30,194 nt of DNA from an uncultured bacterium (GCA_938003595.1 CALKYH010000076.1:1-30194); one strand, 5' to 3'. Counted from the first letter of the stretch, positions 23,563 to 30,194 are shown. Numbers and translations: made by a program. Notes: generated by a model not told the origin, from the letters alone.

Positions 23563-24708
23563 ATGACCACCGTCACCGGCATACTCGAGTGGCCGCAGCG
23601 CGCCGAAGGGCGCGTCCGCCAGTTCGCGGACACACTGCTCGCCAGCGAAGACGACCCCTTCGTCCCCGTCGAACTCGGCGACCGCTACCGCCTGCGCAAC
23701 GCGCTGGAGGTCACCGTCGAGGTGGACGCCGTCCGCCCGCGCCGGCGGCGGCGGGGGCCGAACCGGGCCGGGCCCCGCAACCCGCGCAATGTCGTGCAGC
23801 AGTTCGTGGAGATCGAGGGCCTCCCCCCCGACAGCTACGCCAGCCGCAAGGCCTTCGAGGACCTGACGGTCATCGACCCCAAGCCGCGGCTCACCCTGGA
23901 GTACCCCGGGTGCCCGGCCTCCTGCCGGCTCATCGACCTGTTCTGCCCGATCGGCCGGGGCCAGCGCTCGCTGATCGTCTCGCCGCCCAAGGCGGGCAAG
24001 ACGACGCTGCTCAAGGACATCGCCCTGGCGCTGTCCAAGAACCACAAGGACCTGGAGGTCATCGCGCTGCTCATCGACGAGCGGCCCGAAGAAGTGACCG
24101 ACTTCCGGCGCAATGTCCCCTGCCGCGTGCTCGCGTCCTCCAACGACCACGACAACGAGCGGCACATCGCCCTGGCGATGTGGACGCTGGAGCGCGCCAA
24201 GCGCATGGTCGAGGCGGGCAAGCATGTCGTGATCCTGCTGGACTCGCTGACCCGTGTGGGGCGCGCGTTCAACTCCTCGCGCCGGCACGCGAACTCCGGG
24301 CGGACGATGTCCGGCGGCCTGGACTCCAAGGCCCTGGAGGTCCCGCGCCAGATCTTCGGCGCCGCACGGAACACGGAAGAGGGCGGCTCGCTCACCATCT
24401 GCGCCACCTGCCTGGTCGACACCGGCTCGCAGGCGGACCAGGTGATCTTCGAGGAGTTCAAGGGCTCCGGCAATATGGAGCTGATCCTCGACCGCAAGAT
24501 CTCCGAGCGCCGCCTGTTCCCCGCGATCAACCTCGCGGCCAGCGGCACGCGCAAGGAAGAGCTGCTCATGTCCCCCGCGGAGATCGCCACCATCGGCGCC
24601 CTCCGCCGGCGCCTGCTCAACATGCCCCCGCCGGTGCAGGTCGAGCAGCTCCTGGCGGCGCTGCAGCGCTTCCCGACGAACGCGGCGCTGGTGGGTTCGG
24701 CTGGCTGA
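23563..24708 (+). CDS. rho: Transcription termination factor Rho
   Basis: 381 residues. The N-terminal RNA-binding OB region is compact and carries a basic insert RPRRRRRGPNRAG (about 58-70); residues VSPPKAGKTTLLK form the Walker A (PPKAGKTT 141-148). IDERPEEVTDFRRNV (171-185), Walker B VVILLDSLTR (222-231), Q-loop GRTMSGGLD (246-254) and FGAARNTEEGGSLT follow, all typical. The R-loop region FEEFKGSGNMELILDR is intact. It is shorter than E. coli Rho (419) mainly at the N-terminus. Rho is a hexameric RNA helicase ending untranslated transcription. The gene stands alone between a long leader and a strong hairpin 9 bases after the stop. Confidence is very high. Confidence 0.96.
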   Translation: MTTVTGILEWPQRAEGRVRQFADTLLASEDDPFVPVELGDRYRLRNALEVTVEVDAVRPRRRRRGPNRAGPRNPRNVVQQFVEIEGLPPDSYASRKAFEDLTVIDPKPRLTLEYPGCPASCRLIDLFCPIGRGQRSLIVSPPKAGKTTLLKDIALALSKNHKDLEVIALLIDERPEEVTDFRRNVPCRVLASSNDHDNERHIALAMWTLERAKRMVEAGKHVVILLDSLTRVGRAFNSSRRHANSGRTMSGGLDSKALEVPRQIFGAARNTEEGGSLTICATCLVDTGSQADQVIFEEFKGSGNMELILDRKISERRLFPAINLAASGTRKEELLMSPAEIATIGALRRRLLNMPPPVQVEQLLAALQRFPTNAALVGSAG

Positions 24709-24717
24709 GTCTCCCCC

Positions 24718-24747
24718 CTCTCCCGTTCGGCTCTGCGAATGGGAGAG
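24718..24747 (+). repeat. REP-like palindrome or terminator hairpin after rho
   Basis: Arm CTCTCCCGTTCG (24718-24729) pairs with CGAATGGGAGAG (24736-24747) over 12 positions with one G-U pair, around the 6-base loop GCTCTG. It starts 9 bases after the rho stop. There is no T-run, so an intrinsic terminator is unlikely; the GCCGGGTGAGGG that follows favours a repeat element. Confidence 0.6.
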
Positions 24748-24804
24748 GCCGGGTGAGGGCTACGGGCTTCGCTCCTGTCCTCTACTCCGACTCTGCCTTT
24801 TCCC

Positions 24805-24825
24805 CCTCTGCCCTTGGGGGAGAGG
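24805..24825 (+). repeat. Second REP-like hairpin
   Basis: CCTCT (24805-24809) and CCC (24811-24813) pair with GGG and AGAGG (24821-24825) around a short loop with one mismatch. The sequence after it resembles that after the first hairpin (GCCGGGGAGAGGG). Confidence 0.45.
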
Positions 24826-24970
24826 CGGAACATTCGCCGTGGCGGAGCCGGGGAGAGGGCTCGTCAGCGCATTCCTCAGCCCATGCAAGAGTTTCCCCTT
24901 GCATCCCCCCATCCCCGCGTCACAATGCACCCGCACAGCCACGAGTCACCCAAGGTCCGGGAACACAACC

Positions 24971-26041
24971 ATGCCGACCCATCCGTTGCGAACCCTCGCC
25001 GCCGCGCTGAGCGTTGCGTCGTGCGCGCACGCGGGCGGCGAGTGGAAGGCGTTCCGCGACCCGACCGTGCAGGACCACGGGTTCCGGTGGTCCACGATCG
25101 GCGACCCCGGCAACCCGGCGCATGTGATCCCCGCGCAGTTCCCGTGGCAGACCGACCGGCGCATCGGGCGCACGAACTACAGGTACCGGATCATGACCCG
25201 CGAGGTCACGGTGGGCGAGTGGTTCGAGTTCGTGCAGGCGTACGCGCCGTACATGGACCCGAACGCCGCGGGTTCATCGCAACTACTCGGCGGCAACAAC
25301 CTGATCGTGTTTCATGGATTCTCGAACGGCCTGCCGCAGCACTCGCTGGTCGAAGCGAACGCGAATCTGCCCATGATCGCGGGCTGGCGCTTCGCGGCGC
25401 GCTTCGCGAACTGGCTGCACAACGACAAAGCAGACGCGGCGTGGGCGTTCGAGACCGGCGCCTACGACACCAGCACCTTCGGCCTGGCGCAGAATGACCA
25501 GGGCCTGAACTACATCACCGACCAGCAGCAACGCGCCGAGGGCGCCCGGTACTTCCTGCCGACCTTCGACGAGTGGACAAAGGCCGGCCACTGGGACCCC
25601 GACCGCTACGGCGACGGTCAGGGCGGCTATTGGGACTACCCAACGACCAGCGACACCGCCCCGGTCTCGGGCGCGCCGGATCAGGGCGGCCAGACCAACG
25701 GCGGCCCCTTCCCGCCGGGGCAGGTCAGGCCGCTGGATGTCGGCTCGTACCCGGATGTGCAGAGCCCTTGGGGCCTGCTCGATGTCTCGGGCGGGGCGCA
25801 CGAGTGGATGGAGAATGTGGGCGACTTTGTGGGAGAGGGCATGCCGCAGGCGCGGCTCATCGGGGGCTCGTCGATCTACAACCCCGGGCTGTTGCCCGAA
25901 TTCCTCGACCTCCTGGGCCGAGAGAGCCGGGTGTCTCCGACCGCATTGTCCGGTGTTCGTCTCGCTTCGGTCATCCCAGGCCCGGGCACGGGGCCCGCGC
26001 TTGTAGTTGTGTCCGCGTTCCTCGCGCGCCGGCGACGCTGA
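24971..26041 (+). CDS. Exported formylglycine-generating-enzyme-like (SUMF1-fold) protein with PEP-CTERM-like tail
   Basis: 356 residues from ATG 24971. The signal peptide is MPTHPLRTLAAALSVASCAHA. The FGE-sulfatase fold is seen in YRIMTREVTVGEWFEFVQAY, NLPMIAGWRFAARFANWLHN, YFLPTFDEWTKAGHWDPDRY, SPWGLLDVSGGAHEWMENVG and the closing segment RLIGGSS. The C-terminus IPGPGTGPALVVVSAFLARR has the order Pro-Gly, short hydrophobic helix, Arg cluster typical of PEP-CTERM-type sorting tails. I do not see the paired copper-binding cysteines of true aerobic FGE, so a binding or structural role outside the cytoplasm is more likely than sulfatase maturation. The region 340 to 356 may be cleaved on the cell surface. 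No sulfatase gene is nearby. Confidence 0.78.
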   Translation: MPTHPLRTLAAALSVASCAHAGGEWKAFRDPTVQDHGFRWSTIGDPGNPAHVIPAQFPWQTDRRIGRTNYRYRIMTREVTVGEWFEFVQAYAPYMDPNAAGSSQLLGGNNLIVFHGFSNGLPQHSLVEANANLPMIAGWRFAARFANWLHNDKADAAWAFETGAYDTSTFGLAQNDQGLNYITDQQQRAEGARYFLPTFDEWTKAGHWDPDRYGDGQGGYWDYPTTSDTAPVSGAPDQGGQTNGGPFPPGQVRPLDVGSYPDVQSPWGLLDVSGGAHEWMENVGDFVGEGMPQARLIGGSSIYNPGLLPEFLDLLGRESRVSPTALSGVRLASVIPGPGTGPALVVVSAFLARRRR

Positions 26042-26089
26042 ATCTGCCGGTGTCGCCCCACAGGGGCTCAAGGACAGGTGACGGCGAAA

Positions 26090-26109
26090 CCCAGGCCTCA
26101 CGGCCTGGG
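26090..26109 (+). repeat. Perfect 8-bp hairpin, REP-like
   Basis: CCCAGGCC (26090-26097) and GGCCTGGG (26102-26109) flank the loop TCAC and are followed by CTACGG. It lies 49 bases after the SUMF1-fold gene stop. There is no T-tract, so a dispersed repeat or a Rho-assisted 3' end is more likely than an intrinsic terminator. Confidence 0.55.
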
Positions 26110-26224
26110 CTACGGTCTGCCGCCGCTCCGCGGCTGAAAGGCAGCGCGGCGAAACAGCGATCGCGCCTGCCGCAGGCGGCCGGCTCTCCCGGCCCGACCC
26201 CGCGCCGCCGACGGCTCGCGCCGA

Positions 26225-26230
26225 TACCCT
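26225..26230 (+). promoter_or_regulatory. Probable -10 element (TACCCT) of a leaderless gene
   Basis: TACCCT ends exactly 6 bases before the GTG at 26237, so transcription would start at or next to that codon. This spacing is the main reason to prefer the GTG over the ATG at 26270. Confidence 0.4.
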
Positions 26231-26236
26231 TTCCTC

Positions 26237-26917
26237 GTGCGCCGATTCCTCTTCCGATGGTCGCCGCCGATGGTTGCGCTGCCCGTCGCGTTGCTCGTGG
26301 CGGTCCTCTACTTCTTCCTCGCGCCCACGCCGCCGGAGAAGCTGCTGCTCAGCCCCGGCGCCCGCCAGGGCGACGCCCCCGAGCCTTCCTACCGCTGGAC
26401 CGAGTGGCGCACGCCGGAGTTCGAGGCGTACCGCGCCTCGCTGGACCGGTCGGACCCGGAGGCCATCGTCCGCGAGGTGTTCAACGCCTTCCGCGACCAC
26501 CGCTACCGGCGCGTGCTGGCCTACTCCACGCGCCGGCTGCAGGAGCGGAACACGCCCGAGGCGCTGCGCCGGCGCCTGGCGTTCGCGGAGGGCTTCACCG
26601 GGTGGGACGAGATCCTGATCGACGACATCGACGCGACGGACGATCGCGTGGTCGTGGACGGGCGCAGCGTCAACGCCGAGTCCACCCATTACTACCGGGC
26701 GATGCTGGTGCCCGAGGACGAGGGCTGGGTGTTCGACTACCTGCGCGTCTCGCCGACGCTCGAGGACCGCGACGATCGCTGGCCGCGGTTGCCCGAGGGG
26801 CCGCCGGACGCGCCGCTGATCACGCCCCGCCACCCGGCGCCCCCGGCCCCTGCGCCGGCGCCGCAGGACGAGACCCCCGCGGCGTCGGATTCTCCGGACG
26901 CGCCGACGAACTCCTAA
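26237..26917 (+). CDS. Membrane-anchored protein of unknown function
   Basis: 226 residues from GTG 26237. A basic start (MRRFLFRW) and one hydrophobic segment (about 12-29, VALPVALLVAVLYFFLA) predict an inner-membrane anchor with a periplasmic domain. Residues about 70-185 (DPEAIVREVFNAFRDHRYRR, YSTRRLQERN, FTGWDEILIDDIDATDDRVV, YYRAMLVPEDEGWVFDYLRV) look like a small alpha+beta fold of the NTF2/DUF4878 kind, but this is a weak resemblance. The tail is a Pro/Ala-rich low-complexity stretch. The TAA stop is 11 bases before deoC and forms part of a TAACAT -10-like hexamer. No functional claim can be made. Confidence 0.65.
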   Translation: MRRFLFRWSPPMVALPVALLVAVLYFFLAPTPPEKLLLSPGARQGDAPEPSYRWTEWRTPEFEAYRASLDRSDPEAIVREVFNAFRDHRYRRVLAYSTRRLQERNTPEALRRRLAFAEGFTGWDEILIDDIDATDDRVVVDGRSVNAESTHYYRAMLVPEDEGWVFDYLRVSPTLEDRDDRWPRLPEGPPDAPLITPRHPAPPAPAPAPQDETPAASDSPDAPTNS

Positions 26918-26928
26918 CATCCCGCCCC

Positions 26929-27648
26929 ATGGACAACGCCACGCTCGCGCGGAAGATCGATCACACCATCCTCAAGCCCGAGGCGACGCGCGCCGACGCG
27001 GCCCGCCTGGTGCGGGAGGCGGTGGAGCGGCGCTTCGCCGCGGTGTGCGTCAATGGCGTGTTCCTGCGCGAGGTGCGCCTGCTGCTGGATCAGGCGGCGG
27101 ACCGCGAAGCGCACGGGGTCAAGGCCTGCGCGGTCGCGGCGTTCCCGCTGGGGGCGATGAGCCCGATGGCGCTGTCGCTGGAGTGCACCACGCTGGCCAA
27201 GCGGGAATCCGGCGGCGCCCAGGAGATCGACATCGTCGCTCACCTGCCCGTGCTCGCCCACAAGGACGCCAACACCCTGCGCGACGCCCTGCTGCACACC
27301 ACCCGCGCCGTGCGCGCGGCCTCGCCGCAGATCGTCGTCAAGCTCATCCTCGAGACCGCGGCGCTGAAGGCCATGGCCGAGTCCGACGCGGAGTTCGAGG
27401 CCATGATCGCCGCGGCGTGCCAGGGGGCGCGCGAGGCCGGCTGCGACTTCGTCAAGACCAGCACCGGCTTCCACCCCGCCGGCGGCGCGACGATCGAGGC
27501 CGTGCAGCTGCTCAAGAAGCACAGCGCCGGGATGCAGGTCAAGGCCAGCGGCGGCATCCGCACGCGCGACGACGCCCTGCGCATGATCGACGCCGGCGCC
27601 GACCGCATCGGCACCTCCAGCGGCGTGGCGATGGTCAGCGAGGGCTGA
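26929..27648 (+). CDS. deoC: Deoxyribose-phosphate aldolase
   Basis: 239 residues. TIM-barrel aldolase features: IDHTILKPEATRADAARLV at the N-terminus, AVCVNGVFL, KACAVAAFPLGAMSP, the acid Asp101 in EIDIVAHLP, Schiff-base Lys176 in DFVKTSTGF, and Lys205 in VKASGGIRT. The enzyme splits 2-deoxyribose 5-phosphate to acetaldehyde and glyceraldehyde 3-phosphate in nucleoside catabolism. All three catalytic residues are present. TAACAT (26915-26920), 8 bases before the ATG, is a possible -10 for a near-leaderless message. The last 14 bases overlap the convergent methyltransferase gene. No other deo gene is adjacent. Confidence 0.94.
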   Translation: MDNATLARKIDHTILKPEATRADAARLVREAVERRFAAVCVNGVFLREVRLLLDQAADREAHGVKACAVAAFPLGAMSPMALSLECTTLAKRESGGAQEIDIVAHLPVLAHKDANTLRDALLHTTRAVRAASPQIVVKLILETAALKAMAESDAEFEAMIAAACQGAREAGCDFVKTSTGFHPAGGATIEAVQLLKKHSAGMQVKASGGIRTRDDALRMIDAGADRIGTSSGVAMVSEG

Positions 27649-28819
27649 GCGCGCTGCCGGCCGCCTCGGGCCGCGTCACAACTTCCGGGGCGCCCCGCAG
27701 CGAGGCCATCATCGAGCGCGCGATCGCCTCGATCACCGGCACAGCGACGCTGTTGCCCGCCTGCTTGCGGATCGCGCTGTAGGGCACGACGATCCTGTGC
27801 GACTCGGGAAAGCCCTGCAGACGCAGGTTCTCCCGCCCCGACGGCCGGCGCACGCCGTTGACCAGCAGGTAGTTGTACGAGGCGTTGGCGCGCAGGGCGC
27901 ACGAGTACGGGTGCATGCCGATGTGCCCGCCCTTGTTCTCGTGCCAGATGGACGGGTAGAACGGCGCCTGCCCCTGCTCCCGCAGGCGCGCCAGGCGCTT
28001 GGCCTGGATGGCTTTGGACGCCCAGAGCTTCGGGTCGATGTCGCCGTCGGGCTCGAGCACGCCGTCCAGCGTCGCTGCGGTGCGCACGGGGAGGGGGAAC
28101 TCGAAGGGCAGATCGGCGCGGAACGCGGCGATGAAGGTGCGCTCGCGCCGCTGCGCCACGCCGTAGTGCAGCGCGTTGAGCGAGGCGGTGTGCGTGAAAT
28201 AGCCCAGCGCGTTCATGGCGTGGACGACGGTGCGGTGGGTGCGCCCGCCGTCGTGGGTGCGGAACTGCTTGACATTCTCCAGCAGCACGGCGGCGGGGCG
28301 CTTGACGCGCAGGATCTCCTGGACATTGAAGAAGAGCGTGCCGCGGGTGTCGCCGAAGCCCTTGCGCTCGCCGATGATGCTGAAGGGCTGGCAGGGGAAG
28401 CCGCCGAGCAGCACATCGTGGTCGGGGATGGAGGCGGGGTCGATCTGCGTGATGTCGCCGTGGGGCTTGTGACCGAAGTTGGCCTCGTAGGTGGTCTGCG
28501 CGTCGGCGTCCCACTCGGAGGAGAACACGCAGCGCCCCCCCACCGACTCGAAGCCCAGGCGCAGCCCGCCGATGCCGGCGAACAGGTCGATGAACCGGAA
28601 CGCGCCCCAGTCCACGCTCCGCACGGCGCGCTGGTCGGCGTCCGAGGCATCGTCCGGCGCGTGCCGCTCGGCGACGGGCCGGTCCTGCGGCACCTGATAG
28701 ACCTGTTTCGAGGGGCGATGCTTCACCCCGGGCCGCGCGGCGGCCTCGGCGAAGAGCGAGGCCGGCTCGGCGGGGCTCGGCGAGGCCCCATCGTCGAGTT
28801 GTGCTTTGCGCGGCGCCAT
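27635..28819 (-). CDS. Solitary DNA cytosine-5 methyltransferase
   Basis: 394 residues with the ordered C5-MTase motifs: I FRFIDLFAGIGGLRLGFE (74-91, SAM binding), IV GGFPCQPFS (139-147; catalytic Cys143), VI LLENVKQ (179-185; Glu181), VIII VAQRRERTFI (221-230), IX LRLQGFPE (332-339) and X KQAGNSVAVPVIEAIA (352-367). The target-recognition region is about 240-330 and includes APFYPSIWHENKGGHIGMHP and ASYNYLLVNG. About 70 extra N-terminal residues of low complexity precede motif I; a later start is possible. All catalytic residues are intact, so it should methylate C5 of cytosine in a specific duplex site. No restriction endonuclease, Vsr or second methyltransferase gene is next to it. The target site cannot be read from sequence, but the near-absence of ACGT makes that tetramer a candidate worth testing. 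Confidence 0.93.
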   Translation of the reverse strand: MAPRKAQLDDGASPSPAEPASLFAEAAARPGVKHRPSKQVYQVPQDRPVAERHAPDDASDADQRAVRSVDWGAFRFIDLFAGIGGLRLGFESVGGRCVFSSEWDADAQTTYEANFGHKPHGDITQIDPASIPDHDVLLGGFPCQPFSIIGERKGFGDTRGTLFFNVQEILRVKRPAAVLLENVKQFRTHDGGRTHRTVVHAMNALGYFTHTASLNALHYGVAQRRERTFIAAFRADLPFEFPLPVRTAATLDGVLEPDGDIDPKLWASKAIQAKRLARLREQGQAPFYPSIWHENKGGHIGMHPYSCALRANASYNYLLVNGVRRPSGRENLRLQGFPESHRIVVPYSAIRKQAGNSVAVPVIEAIARSMMASLRGAPEVVTRPEAAGSALSPR

Positions 28820-28828
28820 CCGGCCCAG

Positions 28829-28834
28829 AGCGTA
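28829..28834 (-). promoter_or_regulatory. Possible -10 element (TACGCT) of the methyltransferase gene
   Basis: On the minus strand TACGCT ends 9 bases before ATG 28819. It matches the hexamer before the TrkH gene. No Shine-Dalgarno site is present, and this also supports the ATG at 28819 as the real start. Confidence 0.35.
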
Positions 28835-28961
28835 CCGCCGCGGCGATCTCCGGGCGCCGATCGAACCCCGACCCCTCCGAGGCCCGTACCATCCTGCCCC
28901 GAGCCCGGGGAGAGTCTCCTGCAGCGGCGCCTCGGCGCGGACCGATCAATCCTCGAACACG

Positions 28962-29594
28962 ATGCCCAAACCCCCGAAACTGCTCCTGGCCCTGTGCACC
29001 CTGATCGGCGTCCTCGTCGTCGCGTCCGCGGCGATGCGGATCGTGCAGGGCGTCGCCACGACCCCGCCCCTGTACTACTCGATCGGCTTCGAGCTCCTCG
29101 CCCTGCTGGCCGGCGTGTTCGCCGTGCTGACCGGGCGCGGCAAGTTCGCCGAGGGCCCGGGCCTGGCGCTGCTGTGCGCCGCGGGCGTGGTGATGGTCGC
29201 CACCGCCGTGACCTACTCGACGCCCCGCGCCGTGCCGCTGTACGACATCCGCATGCTGCGCGACCCCTTGACCGCGGCGCGCATGGGCCTGGGCGCGGGC
29301 CTGGCGGGGATCGGCGCGCTGATCGTGCTGCTGCGTCGGCCCGCCGTCTCCATCAAGCTGCTGCTGTGGGGCGCGTTGTGGACGGGCGTGGCCATCGCGA
29401 TCGCGGCGCCGGTGCTCTTCGCACGCAACGCGCTGTCGGGGCTGAACCCCCTGCTCACCACGGTCGGCGCGGTGGTGGGCTTCGTGTTCTTCGTCGGGTT
29501 CCTCTCGGCGGGCCTGCACTTCATCATCCGGGCGTTCGAGGCGGGGAAGAACCCCGCTCTCAACGCCGCCAACGCCGGTCGACCGGCCTCCTGA
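28962..29594 (+). CDS. Multi-span membrane protein of unknown function
   Basis: 210 residues from ATG 28962. About six hydrophobic helices are visible, including LLLALCTLIGVLVVASAAM, IGFELLALLAGVFAVLTG, GLALLCAAGVVMVATAVTY, AGLAGIGALIVLL, LLLWGALWTGVAIAIAAPVL and LTTVGAVVGFVFFVGFLSAG. There are no charged motifs of known transporters or enzymes. It should be an inner-membrane protein. It is divergent from the methyltransferase gene (142-base spacer) and 49 bases ahead of the DUF4230-like gene, with which it may be co-transcribed. The frame is open upstream to 28806, but that part has no hydrophobic or conserved look. Confidence 0.65.
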   Translation: MPKPPKLLLALCTLIGVLVVASAAMRIVQGVATTPPLYYSIGFELLALLAGVFAVLTGRGKFAEGPGLALLCAAGVVMVATAVTYSTPRAVPLYDIRMLRDPLTAARMGLGAGLAGIGALIVLLRRPAVSIKLLLWGALWTGVAIAIAAPVLFARNALSGLNPLLTTVGAVVGFVFFVGFLSAGLHFIIRAFEAGKNPALNAANAGRPAS

Positions 29595-29643
29595 AACCCG
29601 GCGGCCCCGGCCCCGAACCTTACTTCGGAGGCCCACGCACCCC

Positions 29644-30194
29644 ATGGCCGAACTCATTCTCACAGTCCTTGGCATCGTCGGCGGCGTCGTCGTCACCTTT
29701 CTGCTGATGCGCCGCGTCGGCAAGAACGCGCCGGAGGTGTTCTCCTCCGTCGCCATCGCCGAGCGCATCCGTGCCGTCGGCCGGCTCGTGGGGCTGGATG
29801 TGAACGCCAAGGAGATCGCGACCTCCACCAAGGGCTGGTCGTGGATGCCCCCGCTGCTGCTGTCCCAGGCGCGGGTGGCGATGATCTTCCACTTCGAGAA
29901 GCAGTACTCCGTGGACCTCGCGCGGCTGCGCCCCGACGATGTGCGCGAGGTGGCGCCGGGCCACTTCCGCATCACGCTGCCGCCGATCGAGGGCACGCTG
30001 CGCCTGACGGATCTGGAGCCCTACGACATCCAGGCCGGGCGCGTGCTGGGGCTGCTGGACATCATCCAGGTCAACGCCGCGACGCAGAAGGACCTCATGC
30101 GCCGCGCCCAGGACCAGGCCTCGTCGCTGTTCACGAACAACGACGCCCGCTACCAGGCGGAGGCCCGCGCCAGCGTGCAGCGCCACCTCAAGGC
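29644..30194 (+). CDS. DUF4230-like membrane-anchored protein, N-terminal part, cut by window end
   Basis: The frame is open from ATG 29644 through the window end, giving 183 codons. An N-terminal membrane segment (about 3-22, LILTVLGIVGGVVVTFLLM) precedes a predicted exported or cytosolic domain. That domain contains LLLSQARVAMIFHFEKQYSV, DLARLRPDDVREVAPGHFRI, TLPPIEGTLRLTDLEPYDI and a helix QKDLMRRAQDQASSLF. The pattern of a self-contained beta-rich segment followed by an amphipathic helix with RAQDQA resembles DUF4230 proteins, whose function is unknown. A CGGAGG sequence about 13 bases before the ATG is the likely ribosome site. Asp-Val pairs here are again GAT-GTG. Confidence 0.7.
   Translation, partial: MAELILTVLGIVGGVVVTFLLMRRVGKNAPEVFSSVAIAERIRAVGRLVGLDVNAKEIATSTKGWSWMPPLLLSQARVAMIFHFEKQYSVDLARLRPDDVREVAPGHFRITLPPIEGTLRLTDLEPYDIQAGRVLGLLDIIQVNAATQKDLMRRAQDQASSLFTNNDARYQAEARASVQRHLK

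Larger units (their letters stand above)
24709..24970 (+). other. Intergenic region with two palindromic repeat units
   Basis: No credible gene is present. The region holds the hairpin at 24718-24747, the hairpin at 24805-24825, and linking sequence of the GCCGGGTGAGGGC and GCCGGGGAGAGGG type, which resembles dispersed REP-like elements common in GC-rich genomes. Confidence 0.5.

Noticed and set aside
27635..28819. Complete restriction-modification system
   Set aside because: The neighbours are deoC and a multi-span membrane protein; no endonuclease-like ORF is seen on either side within the window.
27240..29996. 918-codon minus-strand frame overlapping the methyltransferase
   Set aside because: It is shifted relative to the real methyltransferase frame, which carries all six main motifs, and has no coherent protein features.
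1..30194. tRNA, rRNA, CRISPR array or prophage genes
   Set aside because: No cloverleaf with CCA end, no regularly spaced repeats and no phage structural or integrase gene were recognised by eye; short non-coding RNAs cannot be excluded.
1..30194. CTAG scarcity (about five copies seen)
   Set aside because: CTAG is rare in many bacterial genomes and is expected to be low at this GC content, so it is not a specific signal like ACGT.

Overview
This is a GC-rich (roughly 70%) bacterial chromosome segment, most likely from a planctomycete of the Phycisphaerae type. The assignment is an inference. It rests on two adjacent exported proteins that share a PPPGPVSPTM module after the signal sequence, an exported sulfatase-modifying-factor-like protein with a PEP-CTERM-like tail, a futalosine-pathway menaquinone gene, MCE lipid-transport parts (implying an outer membrane), and an RNase E/G with a very arginine-rich tail. 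No tRNA, rRNA, CRISPR array, transposase or prophage gene was seen.

Layout. 1-754 (-) is the N-terminal half of a leucyl aminopeptidase. 882-4361 (+) holds a HIT/Ap4A-phosphorylase-like protein, an MlaF-type ATPase, an MlaD/MCE protein, a small membrane-anchored unknown, and a direct repeat of the MCE gene's 3' end. 4464-6377 (+) encodes two exported proteins, a parallel beta-helix protein and an Hcp-fold protein. 6385-7875 (-) holds a 67-residue unknown, ruvA and a NeuD-like acyltransferase. 7966-14271 (+) holds mqnA, a multi-HTH protein overlapping it, a TrkH potassium channel subunit and argS. 14185-23316 (-) holds an alpha/beta hydrolase, an RseP-type site-2 protease, dxr, RNase E/G and PTS enzyme I. 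23563-27648 (+) holds rho, the exported FGE-sulfatase-like protein, a membrane-anchored unknown and deoC. 27635-28819 (-) is a solitary C5 DNA methyltransferase. 28962 to the end (+) holds a multi-span membrane protein and the start of a DUF4230-like protein.

Most genes are housekeeping: RNA turnover and termination (rne, rho), isoprenoid synthesis plus envelope proteolysis (dxr-rseP, adjacent as in many bacteria), menaquinone synthesis, recombination, translation and nucleoside catabolism. The accessory signal lies in the exported proteins, the duplicated MCE tail and the methyltransferase.

The strongest unexplained signal is at the scale of the whole window. The palindrome ACGT is almost absent: I find two copies, at 5476-5479 and 21809-21812, where base composition alone predicts several tens. 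ACGA, ACGC, ACGG, GCGT, CCGT and TCGT are all common. In genes of both strands, Asp/Asn/His/Tyr codons followed by Val are nearly always written NAT-GTN (about 55 of 57 by hand count), although NAC is otherwise preferred. This looks like a genome-wide restriction, methylation or deamination footprint, and a cytosine-5 methyltransferase lies in the same window. A second pattern is a TAC/TAG-type -10 hexamer ending 6-10 bases before several start codons, which suggests leaderless transcripts.
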